DNA of 64,000 bases, taken from Leptidea sinapis. Its lineage: Eukaryota; Arthropoda; Insecta; Lepidoptera; Pieridae. Positions 40,112 through 54,374 of the stretch are shown piece after piece. Positions within the stretch are counted from its first letter, which is position 1; every line of letters begins with the position of its first letter. The stretch spans positions 3,736,001-3,800,000 of the forward strand of contig NC_066278.1 in assembly GCF_905404315.1 (NCBI RefSeq), read 5' to 3'. The notes under the pieces were generated by a model, which saw only the letters and a list, made by a program, of their open reading frames with translations, had not been told where the DNA came from and did not search any database. The position numbers were made by a program, and so were the translations under genes.

Positions 40112-40735
40112 CAAAATCGTTCTAAGCACACTCGAGAACCTCTGATACGATACCCATAATGTATTTATCATACTTTTGAGCGGCGGCCATCTTCGATTTG
40201 AAAACTGATCACAAAATCGTTCTCTGCACTTTCGAGAACCTCGGATACGATACCCATATTATTGTGATCATAATCTTGCACGGCGGCCCTCTTGGATTAG
40301 AAAAATGATCACAAAATCGTTCTCAGCACCCTCGAGAACTTCGGATACGATACCCATAATGTAGTTATCATACTTTTGAGCGGCGGCCATCTTGGATTTC
40401 AAAAATGATCACAAAATCGTTCTGTGCACTCTCGAGAATCTTAGATACGATACCCATATTTTTGTGATCATAATCTTGCACGGCGGCCATCTCGGATTTA
40501 AAAATGATCCAAAAATTATTTTCTGCACCCTCGAGAACCTCAGACACGATATCAATATTGCTGAAAACATTATTGTTTGCGGCAGCCCTCTTGGATATCA
40601 AAAATGATCACAGAATTGTTCTCTGCACCCTCGAGAACCTCGGACACGATATCCATATTGTTAAAATCATAATTTTAAGCGGAGGCCATATTGGATTTGA
40701 AAATTGATGACAAAATCGTTCTCAGCATACTCGAG
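39339..40735 (+). repeat. HOR units 1-14 (Q3), with island-internal deletion
   Basis: Fourteen units. Units 1-10 align with Q2 27945 on, while units 11-14 carry ATCTTAGATACG and align with 32367 on. About 3.4 kb of the Q2 island is thus absent. The next monomer (40736) is a hybrid of unit 15 and the GGAATTC monomer. Confidence 0.92.
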
Positions 40736-42407
40736 AACCTCTAATACGATACCCATAATGTAGTTATCATAATTTTGAGCGGTGGCCATCTTGGAATTCA
40801 AAAATGATCACAAAATCGTCCTGTGCACTCTCGAGAATCTCGGATACGATACCCATATTTTTGTGATCATAACCTTGCACGGCGGCTATCTCGGACTTAA
40901 AATTGATCCCAAAATTATTTTCTGCACCCTCGAGAACCTCAGACACGATATCAATATTGCTGAAAACATTATTGTTTGCGGCAGCCCTCTTGGATTTCAA
41001 AAATGATCACAGAATTGTTCTCTGCACCCTCGAGAACCTCGGACACGATATCCATATTGTTAAAATCATAATTTTGTGCAGCGGCCATCTTGGATTTGAA
41101 AAATGATCACCAAATCGTTCTCTGCACCCTCTAAAACCTCGGGTACGATATCGAAATTGCTGAAATCATAATTTTGTGCGACGGCCATCTTGGATTAGAA
41201 AAATGATCACAAAATCGTTCTCAGCACCCTCGAGAACTTCGGATACGATACCCATAATGTAGTTATCATACTTTTGAGCGGCGGCCATCTTGGGTTTGAA
41301 AACTGATCTCAAAATCGTTCTCTGAACCCTCGAGAACCTAGGATACGATACCCATAAACTGGTTACCATACTTTTGAGCGGCGGCCATCTCGGATTTAAA
41401 AATGATCCCAAAATTGTTTTCTTCACCCTCGAGAAACTCGGACACGATATTCATATTGCTGAAAACATAACTTTGTGCGGCGGCCATCTTGTATTAGAAA
41501 AATGATCACAAAATCGTTCTCAGCAACCTCGAGAACCTCGGATACGATACCCATAATGTAGGTATCATACTTTTTAGCGGCGGCCATCTTGCATTTGAAA
41601 AATGATCACTAAATCGTTCTCTGCACTTTCGAGAACCTCGGATACGATACCCATAATGTATTTATCATAATTTTGAGCGGCGGCCATCTTGGATTTAAAA
41701 AATGATCACAAAATCGTTCTGTGCACTCTCGAGAATCTCGGATACGATACCCATATTTTTGTGATCATAATCTTGCACGGCGGCCATCTCGGATTTAAAA
41801 ATGATCCCAAAATTATTTTCTGCACCCTCGAGAACCTCAGACACGATATCAATATTGCTGAAAACATTATTGTTTGCGGCAGCCCTCTTGGATTTCAAAA
41901 ATTATCACAGAAGTGTTCTCTGCACCCTCGAGAACCTCGGACACGATATCCATATTGTTAAAATCATAATTTTAAGCGGAGGCCATATTGGATTTGAAAA
42001 TTGATGACAAAATCGTTCTCAGCATACTCGAGAACCTCTAATACGATACCCATAATGTATTTATCATACTTTTGAGCTGCGGCCATCTTCGATTTGAAAA
42101 ATGATCACGAAATCGTTCTCTGCACCCTCGAGAACCTCGAATACGATACCCATAATGTAGTTATCATAATTTTGAGCGGTGGCCATCTTGGAATTCAAAA
42201 ATGATCACAAAATCGTCCTGTGCACTCTCGAGAATCTCGGATACGATATCCAAATTGCTAAAATCATAATTTTGTGCGGCGGCAATCTTGGATTTGAAAA
42301 ATGATCACCAAATCGTTCTCTGCACCCTCGAGAACATCGGACACGATTTCTATATTGCTGAAATCATAATTTTGTGCGGCGGCCATCTTTAATTTAAAAA
42401 ATGATCA
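40112..42407 (+). repeat. 2296-bp tandem duplication, copy A
   Basis: 23 monomers (four of 99 bp) copied into 42408-44703. It holds HOR units 9-14, S-type monomers, monomers related to 36.4-36.8 kb (AAAAATTATCACAGAAGTG) and P-type monomers at the end. Marks shared by both copies are GGCGGCTATCTCGG, CATAAACTGGTTACC and CAGCAACCTCGAG. Confidence 0.93.
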
Positions 42408-44703
42408 CAAAATCGTTCTCAGCACACTCGAGAACCTCTGATACGATACCCATAATGTATTTATCATACTTTTGAGCGGCGGCCATCTTCGATTTGAAAA
42501 CTGATCACAAAATCGTTCTCTGCACTTTCGAGAACCTCGGATACGATACCCATATTATTGTGATCATAATCTTGCACGGCGGCCCTCTTGGATTAGAAAA
42601 ATGATCACAAAATCGTTCTCAGCACCCTCGAGAACTTCGGATACGATACCCATAATGTAGTTATCATACTTTTGAGCGGCGGCCATCTTGGATTTCAAAA
42701 ATGATCACAAAATCGTTCTGTGCACTCTCGAGAATCTTAGATACGATACCCATATTTTTGTGATCATAATCTTGCACGGCGGCCATCTCGGATTTAAAAA
42801 TGATCCAAAAATTATTTTCTGCACCCTCGAGAACCTCAGACACGATATCAATATTGCTGAAAACATTATTGTTTGCGGCAGCCCTCTTGGATATCAAAAA
42901 TGATCACAGAATTGTTCTCTGCACCCTCGAGAACCTCGGACACGATATCCATATTGTTAAAATCATAATTTTAAGCGGAGGCCATATTGGATTTGAAAAT
43001 TGATGACAAAATCGTTCTCAGCATACTCGAGAACCTCTAATACGATACCCATAATGTAGTTATCATAATTTTGAGCGGTGGCCATCTTGGAATTCAAAAA
43101 TGATCACAAAATCGTCCTGTGCACTCTCGAGAATCTCGGATACGATACCCATATTTTTGTGATCATAACCTTGCACGGCGGCTATCTCGGACTTAAAATT
43201 GATCCCAAAATTATTTTCTGCACCCTCGAGAACCTCAGACACGATATCAATATTGCTGAAAACATTATTGTTTGCGGCAGCCCTCTTGGATTTCAAAAAT
43301 GATCACAGAATTGTTCTCTGCACCCTCGAGAACCTCGGACACGATATCCATATTGTTAAAATTATAATTTTGTGCAGCGGCCATCTTGGATTTGAAAAAT
43401 GATCACCAAATCGTTCTCTGCACCCTCTAAAACCTCGGGTACGATATCGAAATTGCTGAAATCATAATTTTGTGCGACGGCCATCTTGGATTAGAAAAAT
43501 GATCACAAAATCGTTCTCAGCACCCTCGAGAACTTCGGATACGATACCCATAATGTAGTTATCATACTTTTGAGCGGCGGCCATCTTGGGTTTGAAAACT
43601 GATCTCAAAATCGTTCTCTGAACCCTCGAGAACCTAGGATACGATACCCATAAACTGGTTACCATACTTTTGAGCGGCGGCCATCTCGGATTTAAAAATG
43701 ATCCCAAAATTGTTTTCTTCACCCTCGAGAAACTCGGACACGATATTCATATTGCTGAAAACATAACTTTGTGCGGCGGCCATCTTGTATTAGAAAAATG
43801 ATCACAAAATCGTTCTCAGCAACCTCGAGAACCTCGGATACGATACCCATAATGTAGGTATCATACTTTTTAGCGGCGGCCATCTTGCATTTGAAAAATG
43901 ATCACTAAATCGTTCTCTGCACTTTCGAGAACCTCGGATACGATACCCATAATGTATTTATCATAATTTTGAGCGGCGGCCATCTTGGATTTAAAAAATG
44001 ATCACAAAATCGTTCTGTGCACTCTCGAGAATCTCGGATACGATACCCATATTTTTGTGATCATAATCTTGCACGGCGGCCATCTCGGATTTAAAAATGA
44101 TCCCAAAATTATTTTCTGCACCCTCGAGAACCTCAGACACGATATCAATATTGCTGAAAACATTATTGTTTGCGGCAGCCCTCTTGGATTTCAAAAATTA
44201 TCACAGAAGTGTTCTCTGCACCCTCGAGAACCTCGGACACGATATCCATATTGTTAAAATCATAATTTTAAGCGGAGGCCATATTGGATTTGAAAATTGA
44301 TGACAAAATCGTTCTCAGCATACTCGAGAACCTCTAATACGATACCCATAATGTATTTATCATACTTTTGAGCTGCGGCCATCTTCGATTTGAAAAATGA
44401 TCACGAAATCGTTCTCTGCACCTTCGAGAACCTCGAATACGATACCCATAATGTAGTTATCATAATTTTGAGCGGTGGCCATCTTGGAATTCAAAAATGA
44501 TCACAAAATCGTCCTGTGCACTCTCGAGAATCTCGGATACGATATCCAAATTGCTAAAATCATAATTTTGTGCGGCGGCAATCTTGGATTTGAAAAATGA
44601 TCACCAAATCGTTCTCTGCACCCTCGAGAACATCGGACACGATTTCTATATTGCTGAAATCATAATTTTGTGCGGCGGCCATCTTTAATTTAAAAAATGA
44701 TCA
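42408..44703 (+). repeat. 2296-bp tandem duplication, copy B
   Basis: Near-identical to copy A at offset 2296. Differences seen are single bases, for example AAAATTATAATTTTG near 43357 and CACCTTCGAG near 44421. The copy A/B junction lies in the shared stretch ACAAAATCGTTCT-AGCACACTCGAG near 42408. After 44704 the sequence goes on in the P pattern (CATAAAGTAG). Confidence 0.93.
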
Positions 44704-46283
44704 CAAAATCGTTCTCAGCACCCTCGAGAACCTCTGATACGATACCCATAAAGTAGTTATCATACTTTTGAGCGGCCGCCATCTTGGATTTCAAAAATGA
44801 TCACAAAATCGTTCTTTGCACTCTCGAGAATCTCGGATACGATACCCATATTTTTGTGATCATAATCTTGCACGGCGGCCATCTCGGATTAAAAAATGAT
44901 CACAAAATTATTTTCTGCACCCTCGAGAACCTCAGACACGATATCAATATTGCTGAAAACATTATTGTTTGCGTCAGCCCTCTTGGATTTCAAAAATGAT
45001 CCCAGAATTGTTCTCTGCACCCTCGAGAACCTCGGGTACGATATCCAAATTGCTGAAATCATAATTTTGTGCGACGGCCATCTTGGATTAGAAAAATGTT
45101 CACAAAATCGTTCTCAGTACCCTCGAGAACTTTGGATACGATACCTATAATGTAGTTATCATTCTTTTGAGCGGCGGCCATCTTGGATTTGAAAACTGAT
45201 CACAAAATCGTTCTCTGAACCCTCGAGAACCTAGGATAATATACCCATAATCTGGTTACCATACTTTTGAGCGGTGTCCATCTCGGATTTAAAAATGATC
45301 CCAAAATTGTTTTCTACACCCTCGAGAAACTCGGACACGATATTCATATTGCCGAAAACATAATTTTGTGCGGCGGCCATCTTCTATTAGAAAAATGATC
45401 ACAAAATCGTTCTCAGCACCCTGGAGAACCTCGGATACGATACCCATAATGTAGGTATCATACTTTTGAGCGGCGGCCATCTTGGATTTGAAAAATGATC
45501 TTTAAATCGTTCTCTGCACTTTCGAGAACCTCGGATACGATACCCATATTATTGTGATCATAATCTTGCACGGCGGCCCTCATGGATTAGAAAAATGATC
45601 ACAAAATCGTTCTCCGCACTCTCGAGAACCTCGGATACGATACCCATAATGTAGTTATCATACTTTTGAGCGACGGCCATCTTCGATTTGAAAACTGATC
45701 ACAAAATCGTTCTCTGAACCCTCGAGAACCTAGGGTACGATACCCATAATCTGGTTGCCATACCTTTGAGCGGCGGCCATCTCGGATTTAAAAATGATCC
45801 CAAAATTGTTTTCTTCACTCTCGAGAAACTCGGACATGATATTCATATTGCTTAAAACATAATTTTGTGCGGCGGCCATCTTGTATTAGAAAAATGATCA
45901 CAAAATCGTTCTCGGCACCCTCGAGAACCTCGGATACGTTACCCATAATGTAGTTATCATACTTTTGAGCGGCGGCCACCTTGGATTTGAAAAATTATCA
46001 TTAAATCGTTCTCTGCACCCTCGAGAACCTCTGATACGATAACCACAATGTAGTTATGATAATTTTGAGCGGCGGCCATCTCTGATTTAAAAATGATCCC
46101 AAAATTGTTTTCTGCACCCTCGATAACCTCGGACACGATATCCATATTGCTGAAAACATAATTGTTTGCGGCAGCACTCTTGGATTTCAAAAATCATAAC
46201 AGAATTGTTCTCTGCACCCTCGAGAACCTCGGACACGATATCCATATTGTTAAAATCATAATTTTGTGCGGCGGCCATCTTGG
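44704..46283 (+). repeat. P-end monomers and K segment, partial Q copy
   Basis: From about 44.9 to 46.28 kb this matches 37.61-38.99 kb at offset 7286 (marks CTTCTATTAG, CCCTCATGG, CTAGGGTACG, CTCGATAACC). After about 46283 it leaves the Q pattern (CTTGGGTTTG), with no J module and no 1597-bp HOR. Confidence 0.88.
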
Positions 46284-46992
46284 GTTTGAAAAATGATCAC
46301 CAAATCGTTCTCTGCACCCTCGAGAACCTCGGGTATGATATCCATATTGTTGAAATCATAATTTAGTGCGGCGGCCATCTTGAATTTGAAAAATGATCAC
46401 AAAATCGTTCTCCGCACTCTCGAGAACCTCGGATACGATACCCATAATGTAGTTATCATACTTTTGAGCGGCCGCCATCTTGGATTTCAAAAATGATCAC
46501 AAAATCGTTCTGTGCACTCTCGAGAATCTCGGATACGATACCCATATTTTTGTGATCATAATCTTGCACGGCGGCTATCTCGGATTTAAAAATGATCCAA
46601 AAATTATTTTCTGCACCCTCGAGAACCTCAGACAGGATATCAATATTGCTGAAAACATTATTGTTTTGGGCAGCCCTCTTGGATTTCAAAAATGATCACA
46701 GAATTGTTCTCTGCACCCTCGAGAACCTCGAATACGATACCAATAATGTAGTTATCATAATTTTGAGCGGTGGCCATCTTGGATTTCAAAAATGATCACA
46801 AAATCGTCCTTTGCACTCTCGAGAATCTCGAATACGATACCCATATTTTTGTGATCATAATCTTGCACGCTTGCCATCTCGGATTTAAAAATGATCCCAA
46901 AATTATTTTCTGCACCCTCGAGAACCTCAGACACGATATCAATATTGCTGAAAACATTATTGTTTGCGGCAGCCCTCTTGGATTTCAAAAAT
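46284..46992 (+). repeat. Transition monomers into the R domain
   Basis: Seven monomers with marks such as ATTATTGTTTTGGGCAGCC (near 46670), GACAGGATATC and TGCACGCTTGCCATC. The same set recurs at 56.6-57.2 kb and 58.8-59.4 kb. Confidence 0.86.
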
Positions 46993-49900
46993 GATCACAG
47001 AATTGTTCTCTGCACCCTCGAGAACCTCGGTTACGATATCCATATTGTTAAAATCATAATTTTGTGCGGCGGCCATCTCGGATTTAAAAATGATCCCAAA
47101 ATTGTTTTCTTCACCCTCGAGAAACTCGGACACGATATTCATATTGCCGAAAACATAATTTTGTGCGGTGGCCATCTTCTATTAGAAAAATTATCACAAA
47201 ATTGTTCTCAGCAACCTCGAGAACCTCGGATACGATACCCATAATGTAGGTATCATACTTTTGAGCGGCGGCCATCTTGGATTTGAAAAATGATCTTTAA
47301 ATCGTTCTCTGCACTTTCGAGAACCTCGGATACGATACCCATATTATTGTGATCATAATCTTGCACGGCGGCCCTCTTGGATTAGAAAAATGATCACAAA
47401 ATCGTTCTCCGCACTCTCGAGAACCTCGGATACGATACCCATAATGTACTTATCATACTTTTGAGCGACGGCCATCTTCGATTTGAAAAATGATCACAAA
47501 ATCGTTCTCTTCACCCTCGAGAACCTCGGATACGATACCCATAATGTAGTTATCATACTTTTGAGCGGCGGCCATCTTGGATTTGAAAACTGGTAACAAA
47601 ATCGTTCTCTTCACCCTCGAGAAACTCGGACACGATATTCATATTGCTAAAAACATAATTTTGAGCGACGGCCATTTTCTATTTGAAAAATGATCACAAA
47701 ATCGTTCTCGGCACCCTCGAGAACCTCGGATACGATACCCATAATGTAGTTATCATACTTTTGAGCGGCGGCCATCTTGGATTTGAAAAATTATCACTAA
47801 ATCGTTCCCTGCACCCTCGAGATTCTCTGATACGATAACCATAATGTAGTTATGATAATTTTGAGCGGTTGCCATCTCTGATTTAAAAATGATCCCAAAA
47901 TTGTTTTCTGCACCCTCGAGAACCTCGGACACGATATCCATATTGCTGAAAACATAATTGTTTGCGGCAGCCCTCTTGGATTTCAAAAATCATAACAGAA
48001 TTGTTCTCTGCACCCTCGAGGACCTCGGACACGATATTCATATTGTTAAAATCATAATTTAGTGCGGCGGCCATCTTGGGTTTGAAAAATGATTACCAAA
48101 TCGTTCTCTGCACCCTCAAGAACCTCGGGTGCGATATCCATATTGTTGAAATCATAATTTAGTGCGGCGGCCATCTTGAATTTGAAAAATGATCAAAAAA
48201 TCGTTCTCCGCACTCTCAAGAACCTCGGATACGATACCCATAATGTAGTTATCATACTTTTGAGCGACGGCCATCTTTCATTTGAAAAATGATCACAAAA
48301 TCGTTCTGTGCACTCTCGAGAACCTCGGATACGATACCCATATCGTTGTCATCATAATCTTGCACGGCGGCCCTCTTGGATTTGAAAAATGATCACAAAA
48401 TCGTTCTCGGCACCCTCGAGAACCTCGGATACGATACCCATAATGTAGTTATCATACTTTTGAGCAGCGGCCATCTTGGATTTGACAAATGATCACTAAA
48501 TCGTTCTGTGCACTCTCGAGAACCTCGGATGCGATACCCATATATTTGTAATCATAATCTTGCATGGCGGCCATCTTGGATTTGAAATATGATCACAAAA
48601 TCGTTCACAGCACCCTGGAAAACCTCGCGTAAGATACTCAAAATGTAGTTGTCTTACTTTTGAGCGGCGGCCATCTTGGATTTGAAAACTAATCACAAAA
48701 TCAATCTGTGCACCCTCTAGAACCTAGGATACGATACCCATAATCTAGTTATCATACTTTTGAGCGACGGCCATCTCGGACTTAAAAATGATCCCAAAAT
48801 TGATTTCTGCACCCTCGACAACCTCGGACACGATATCCATATTGCTGAAAACATTATTGTTTGCGGCAGCCCTCTTGGATTTGAAAAAGATCACAGAATT
48901 GTTCTCTGCACCCTCGAGAACCTCGGACACGATATCCATATTGCTAAAATCATAATTTTGTGCGGCGGCCATCTTGGATTTGAAAAATGATCACCAAATC
49001 GTTCTCTGCACCCGAGAACGTCGGGTTCGATATCCAAATTGGTGAAATCATAATTTTGTTCGGTGGCCATCTTGGATTAGAAAAATGATCACAAAATCGT
49101 TCTCTGCACCCTCGAGCACCTCGGATACGATACCCATAATGTAGGTATCATACTTTTGAGCGGCGGCCATCTTGGATTTGAAATATGATCACTAAATCGT
49201 TCTCTGCAGTTTCGAGAACCTCGGATACGATACCCATATTATTGTGATCATAATCTTGCACGGCGGCCCTCTTGGATTAGAAAAATGATCACAAAATCGT
49301 TCTCAGCACCCTCGAGAACTTCGCATACGATACCCATAATGTAGTTATCATACTTTTGAGCGGCGGCCATCTTCGATTTGAAAAATGATCACGAAATCGT
49401 TCTTTGAACCCTCGAGAACCTCGAATACGATACCCATAATGTAGTTATCATAATTTTGAGCGGCGGCCATCTTGGATTTCAAAAATGATCACAACATCGT
49501 CCTGTGCACTCTCGAGAACCTCGGATACGATACCCATATTTTTGTGATCATAATCTTGCACGGCGGCCCTCTTGGATTAGAAAAATGATCACAAAATCGT
49601 TCTCAGCACCCTCGAGAACTTCGCATACGATACCCATAATGTAGTTATCATACTTTTGAGCGGCGGCCATCTTCGATTTGAAAAATGATCACGAAATAGT
49701 TTTCTGCACCCTGGAGAACCTCGGATACGATACCCATAATGTAGTTATCATACTTTTGAGCGGCGTCCATCTTGGATTTCAAAAATGATCACAAAATCGT
49801 TTTATGCACTCTCGAGAACCTCGGATACGATACCCATATTTTTGTAACCATAATCTTGCACGGCGGCCATCTTGGATTTGAAAACTTATCACTAAATCGT

Positions 49901-50683
49901 TCTCTGCACCTTCGAGAACCTCTGATACGATAACCATAATGTAGATATGATAATTTTGAGCGGCGGCCATCTCTGATTTAAAATTATCCCAAAATTGTTT
50001 TCTGCACACTCGAGAACCTCAGACACGATATCCATATTGCTGAAAACATAATTGTTTGCGGCAGCCCTCTTGGATTTCAAAAATCATAACAGAATTGTTC
50101 TCTGCACCCTCGAGAACCTCGGACACGATATCCATATTGCTAAAATCATTATTTTGTGCGGCGGCCATCTTGGGTTTGAAAAATGATCACCAAATCGTTC
50201 TCTGCACCCTCGAGAACCTCGGGTACGATATCCATATTGTTGAAATCATAATTTAGTGCGGCGGACATCTTGAATTTGAAAAATGATCACAAAATCGTTC
50301 TCCGCACTCTCGAGAACCTCGGATACCGATACCCATAATGTAGTTATCATACTTTTGAGCGACGGCCATCTTGGATTTGAAAAATGATCACAAAATCGTT
50401 CTCAGCACCCTGGAGAACCTCGGATACGATACCCAAAATGTAGATATCATACTTTTGAGCGGCGGCCATCTTGGATTTGAAAACTGATCACAAAATCGTT
50501 CTCTGCACCCTCGAGAACCTAGGAAACGATACCCATAATCTAGTTATCATAGTTTTGAGCGGGGGCCATCTCGGATTTAAAAATGATCCCAAAATTGTTT
50601 TCTGCACCCTCGAGAACCTCGGACACGATATCCATATTGCTGAAAACATTATTGTTTGCGGCAGCCCTCTTGGATTTGAAAAA
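46993..50683 (+). repeat. R1: first copy of a 3691-bp tandem duplication
   Basis: 37 monomers with several not seen to the left: GCAACCTCGAG, GTTGTCTTACTTTTG, a 98-bp monomer with CTGCACCCGAGAACG (near 49010), GATTTGAAAAAGATCAC, and a 101-bp monomer with GGATACCGATACCC (50315-50415). It is followed directly by R2. Confidence 0.93.
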
Positions 50684-53600
50684 GATCACAGAATTGTTCT
50701 CTGCACCCTCGAGAACCTCGGTTACGATATCCATATTGTTAAAATCATAATTTTGTGCGGCGGCCATCTCGGATTTAAAAATGATTCCAAAATTGTTTTC
50801 TTCACCCTCGAGAAACTCGGACACGATATTCATATTGCCGAAAACATAATTTTGTGCGGTGGCCATCTTCTATTAGAAAAATTATCACAAAATTGTTCTC
50901 AGCAACCTCGAGAACCTCGGATACGATACCCATAATGTAGGTATCATACTTTTGAGCGGCGGCCATCTTGGATTTGAAAAATGATCTTTAAATCGTTCTC
51001 TGCACTTTCGAGAACCTCGGATACGATACCCATATTATTGTGATCATAATCTTGCACGGCGGCCCTCTTGGATTAGAAAAATGATCACAAAATCGTTCTC
51101 CGCACTCTCGAGAACCTCGGATACGATACCCATAATGTACTTATCATACTTTTGAGCGACGGCCATCTTCGATTTGAAAAATGATCACAAAATCGTTCTC
51201 TTCACCCTCGAGAACCTCGGATACGATACCCATAATGTAGTTATCATACTTTTGAGCGGCGGCCATCTTGGATTTGAAAACTGGTAACAAAATCGTTCTC
51301 TTCACCCTCGAGAAACTCGGACACGATATTCATATTGCTGAAAACATAATTTTGAGCGACGGCCATTTTCTATTTGAAAAATGATCACAAAATCGTTCTC
51401 GGCACCCTCGAGAACCTCGGATACGATACCCATAATGTAGTTATCATACTTTTGAGCGGCGGCCATCTTGGATTTGAAAAATTATCACTAAATCGTTCCC
51501 TGCACCCTCGAGAACCTCTGATACGATAACCATAATGTAGTTATGATAATTTTGAGCGGTGGCCATCTCTGATTTAAAAATGATCCCAAAATTGTTTTCT
51601 GCACCCTCGAGAACCTCGGACACGATATCCATATTGCTGAAAACATAATTGTTTGCGGCAGCCCTCTTGGATTTCAAAAATCATAACAGAATTGTTCTCT
51701 GCACCCTCGAGGACCTCGGACACGATATTCATATTGTTAAAATCATAATTTAGTGCGGCGGCCATCTTGGGTTTGAAAAATGATTACCAAATCGTTCTCT
51801 GCACCCTCAAGAACCTCGGGTGCGATATCCATATTGTTGAAATCATAATTTAGTGCGGCGGCCATCTTGAATTTGAAAAATGATCAAAAAATCGTTCTCC
51901 GCACTCTCAAGAACCTCGGATACGATACCCATAATGTAGTTATCATACTTTTGAGCGACGGCCATCTTTCATTTGAAAAATGATCACAAAATCGTTCTGT
52001 GCACTCTCGAGAACCTCGGATACGATACCCATATCGTTGTCATCATAATCTTGCACGGCGGCCCTCTTGGATTTGAAAAATGATCACAAAATCGTTCTCG
52101 GCACCCTCGAGAACCTCGGATACGATACCCATAATGTAGTTATCATACTTTTGAGCAGCGGCCATCTTGGATTTGACAAATGATCACTAAATCGTTCTGT
52201 GCACTCTCGAGAACCTCGGATGCGATACCCATATATTTGTAATCATAATCTTGCATGGCGGCCATCTTGGATTTGAAATATGATCACAAAATCGTTCACA
52301 GCACCCTGGAAAACCTCGCGTAAGATACTCAAAATGTAGTTGTCTTACTTTTGAGCGGCGGCCATCTTGGATTTGAAAACTAATCACAAAATCAATCTGT
52401 GCACCCTCTAGAACCTAGGATACGATACCCATAATCTAGTTATCATACTTTTGAGCGACGGCCATCTCGGACTTAAAAATGATCCCAAAATTGATTTCTG
52501 CACCCTCGACAACCTCGGACACGATATCCATATTGCTGAAAACATTATTGTTTGCGGCAGCCCTCTTGGATTTGAAAAAGATCACAGAATTGTTCTCTGC
52601 ACCCTCGAGAACCTCGGACACGATATCCATATTGCTAAAATCATAATTTTGTGCGGCGGCCATCTTGGATTTGAAAAATGATCACCAAATCGTTCTCTGC
52701 ACCCGAGAACGTCGGGTTCGATATCCAAATTGGTGAAATCATAATTTTGTTCGGTGGCCATCTTGGATTAGAAAAATGATCACAAAATCGTTCTCTGCAC
52801 CCTCGAGCACCTCGGATACGATACCCATAATGTAGGTATCATACTTTTGAGCGGCGGCCATCTTGGATTTGAAATATGATCACTAAATCGTTCTCTGCAG
52901 TTTCGAGAACCTCGGATACGATACCCATATTATTGTGATCATAATCTTGCACGGCGGCCCTCTTGGATTAGAAAAATGATCACAAAATCGTTCTCAGCAC
53001 CCTCGAGAACTTCGCATACGATACCCATAATGTAGTTATCATACTTTTGAGCGGCGGCCATCTTCGATTTGAAAAATGATCACGAAATCGTTCTTTGAAC
53101 CCTCGAGAACCTCGAATACGATACCCATAATGTAGTTATCATAATTTTGAGCGGCGGCCATCTTGGATTTCAAAAATGATCACAACATCGTCCTGTGCAC
53201 TCTCGAGAACCTCGGATACGATACCCATATTTTTGTGATCATAATCTTGCACGGCGGCCCTCTTGGATTAGAAAAATGATCACAAAATCGTTCTCAGCAC
53301 CCTCGAGAACTTCGCATACGATACCCATAATGTAGTTATCATACTTTTGAGCGGCGGCCATCTTCGATTTGAAAAATGATCACGAAATAGTTTTCTGCAC
53401 CCTGGAGAACCTCGGATACGATACCCATAATGTAGTTATCATACTTTTGAGCGGCGTCCATCTTGGATTTCAAAAATGATCACAAAATCGTTTTATGCAC
53501 TCTCGAGAACCTCGGATACGATACCCATATTTTTGTAACCATAATCTTGCACGGCGGCCATCTTGGATTTGAAAACTTATCACTAAATCGGTCTCTGCAC

Positions 53601-54374
53601 CTTCGAGAACCTCTGATACGATAACCATAATGTAGATATGATAATTTTGAGCGGCGGCCATCTCTGATTTAAAATTATCCCAAAATTGTTTTCTGCACAC
53701 TCGAGAACCTCAGACACGATATCCATATTGCTGAAAACATAATTGTTTGCGGCAGCCCTCTTGGATTTCAAAAATCATAACAGAATTGTTCTCTGCACCC
53801 TCGAGAACCTCGGACACGATATCCATATTGCTAAAATCATTATTTTGTGCGGCGGCCATCTTGGGTTTGAAAAATGATCACCAAATCGTTCTCTGCACCC
53901 TCGAGAACCTCGGGTACGATATCCATATTGTTGAAATCATAATTTAGTGCGGCGGCCATCTTGAATTTGAAAAATGATCACAAAATCGTTCTCCGCACTC
54001 TCGAGAACCTCGGATACCGATACCCATAATGTAGTTATCATACTTTTGAGCGACGGCCATCTTGGATTTGAAAAATGATCACAAAATCGTTCTCAGCACC
54101 CTGGAGAACCTCGGATACGATACCCAAAATGTAGATATCATACTTTTGAGCGGCGGCCATCTTGGATTTGAAAACTGATCACAAAATCGTTCTCTGCACC
54201 CTCGAGAACCTAGGAAACGATACCCATAATCTAGTTATCATAGTTTTGAGCGGGGGCCATCTCGGATTTAAAAATGATCCCAAAATTGTTTTCTGCACCC
54301 TCGAGAACCTCGGACACGATATCCATATTGCTGAAAACATTATTGTTTGCGGCAGCCCACTTGGATTTCAAAAA
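50684..54374 (+). repeat. R2: second copy of the 3691-bp tandem duplication
   Basis: Near-identical to R1 at offset 3691. Differences seen include GAGAACCTCTG against R1 GAGATTCTCTG (near 47821) and GCGGTGGCC against GCGGTTGCC (near 47867). The match fades at CAGCCCACTTGG near 54358. The 101-bp monomer recurs at 54006-54106. Confidence 0.93.

Noticed and set aside
50471..50935. Open reading frames of 60-154 codons throughout the window as genes
   Set aside because: They recur with the satellite period, overlap on both strands, restart in other frames after each 100-bp unit and show no domain I recognise. They are shadows of a low-stop repeat.
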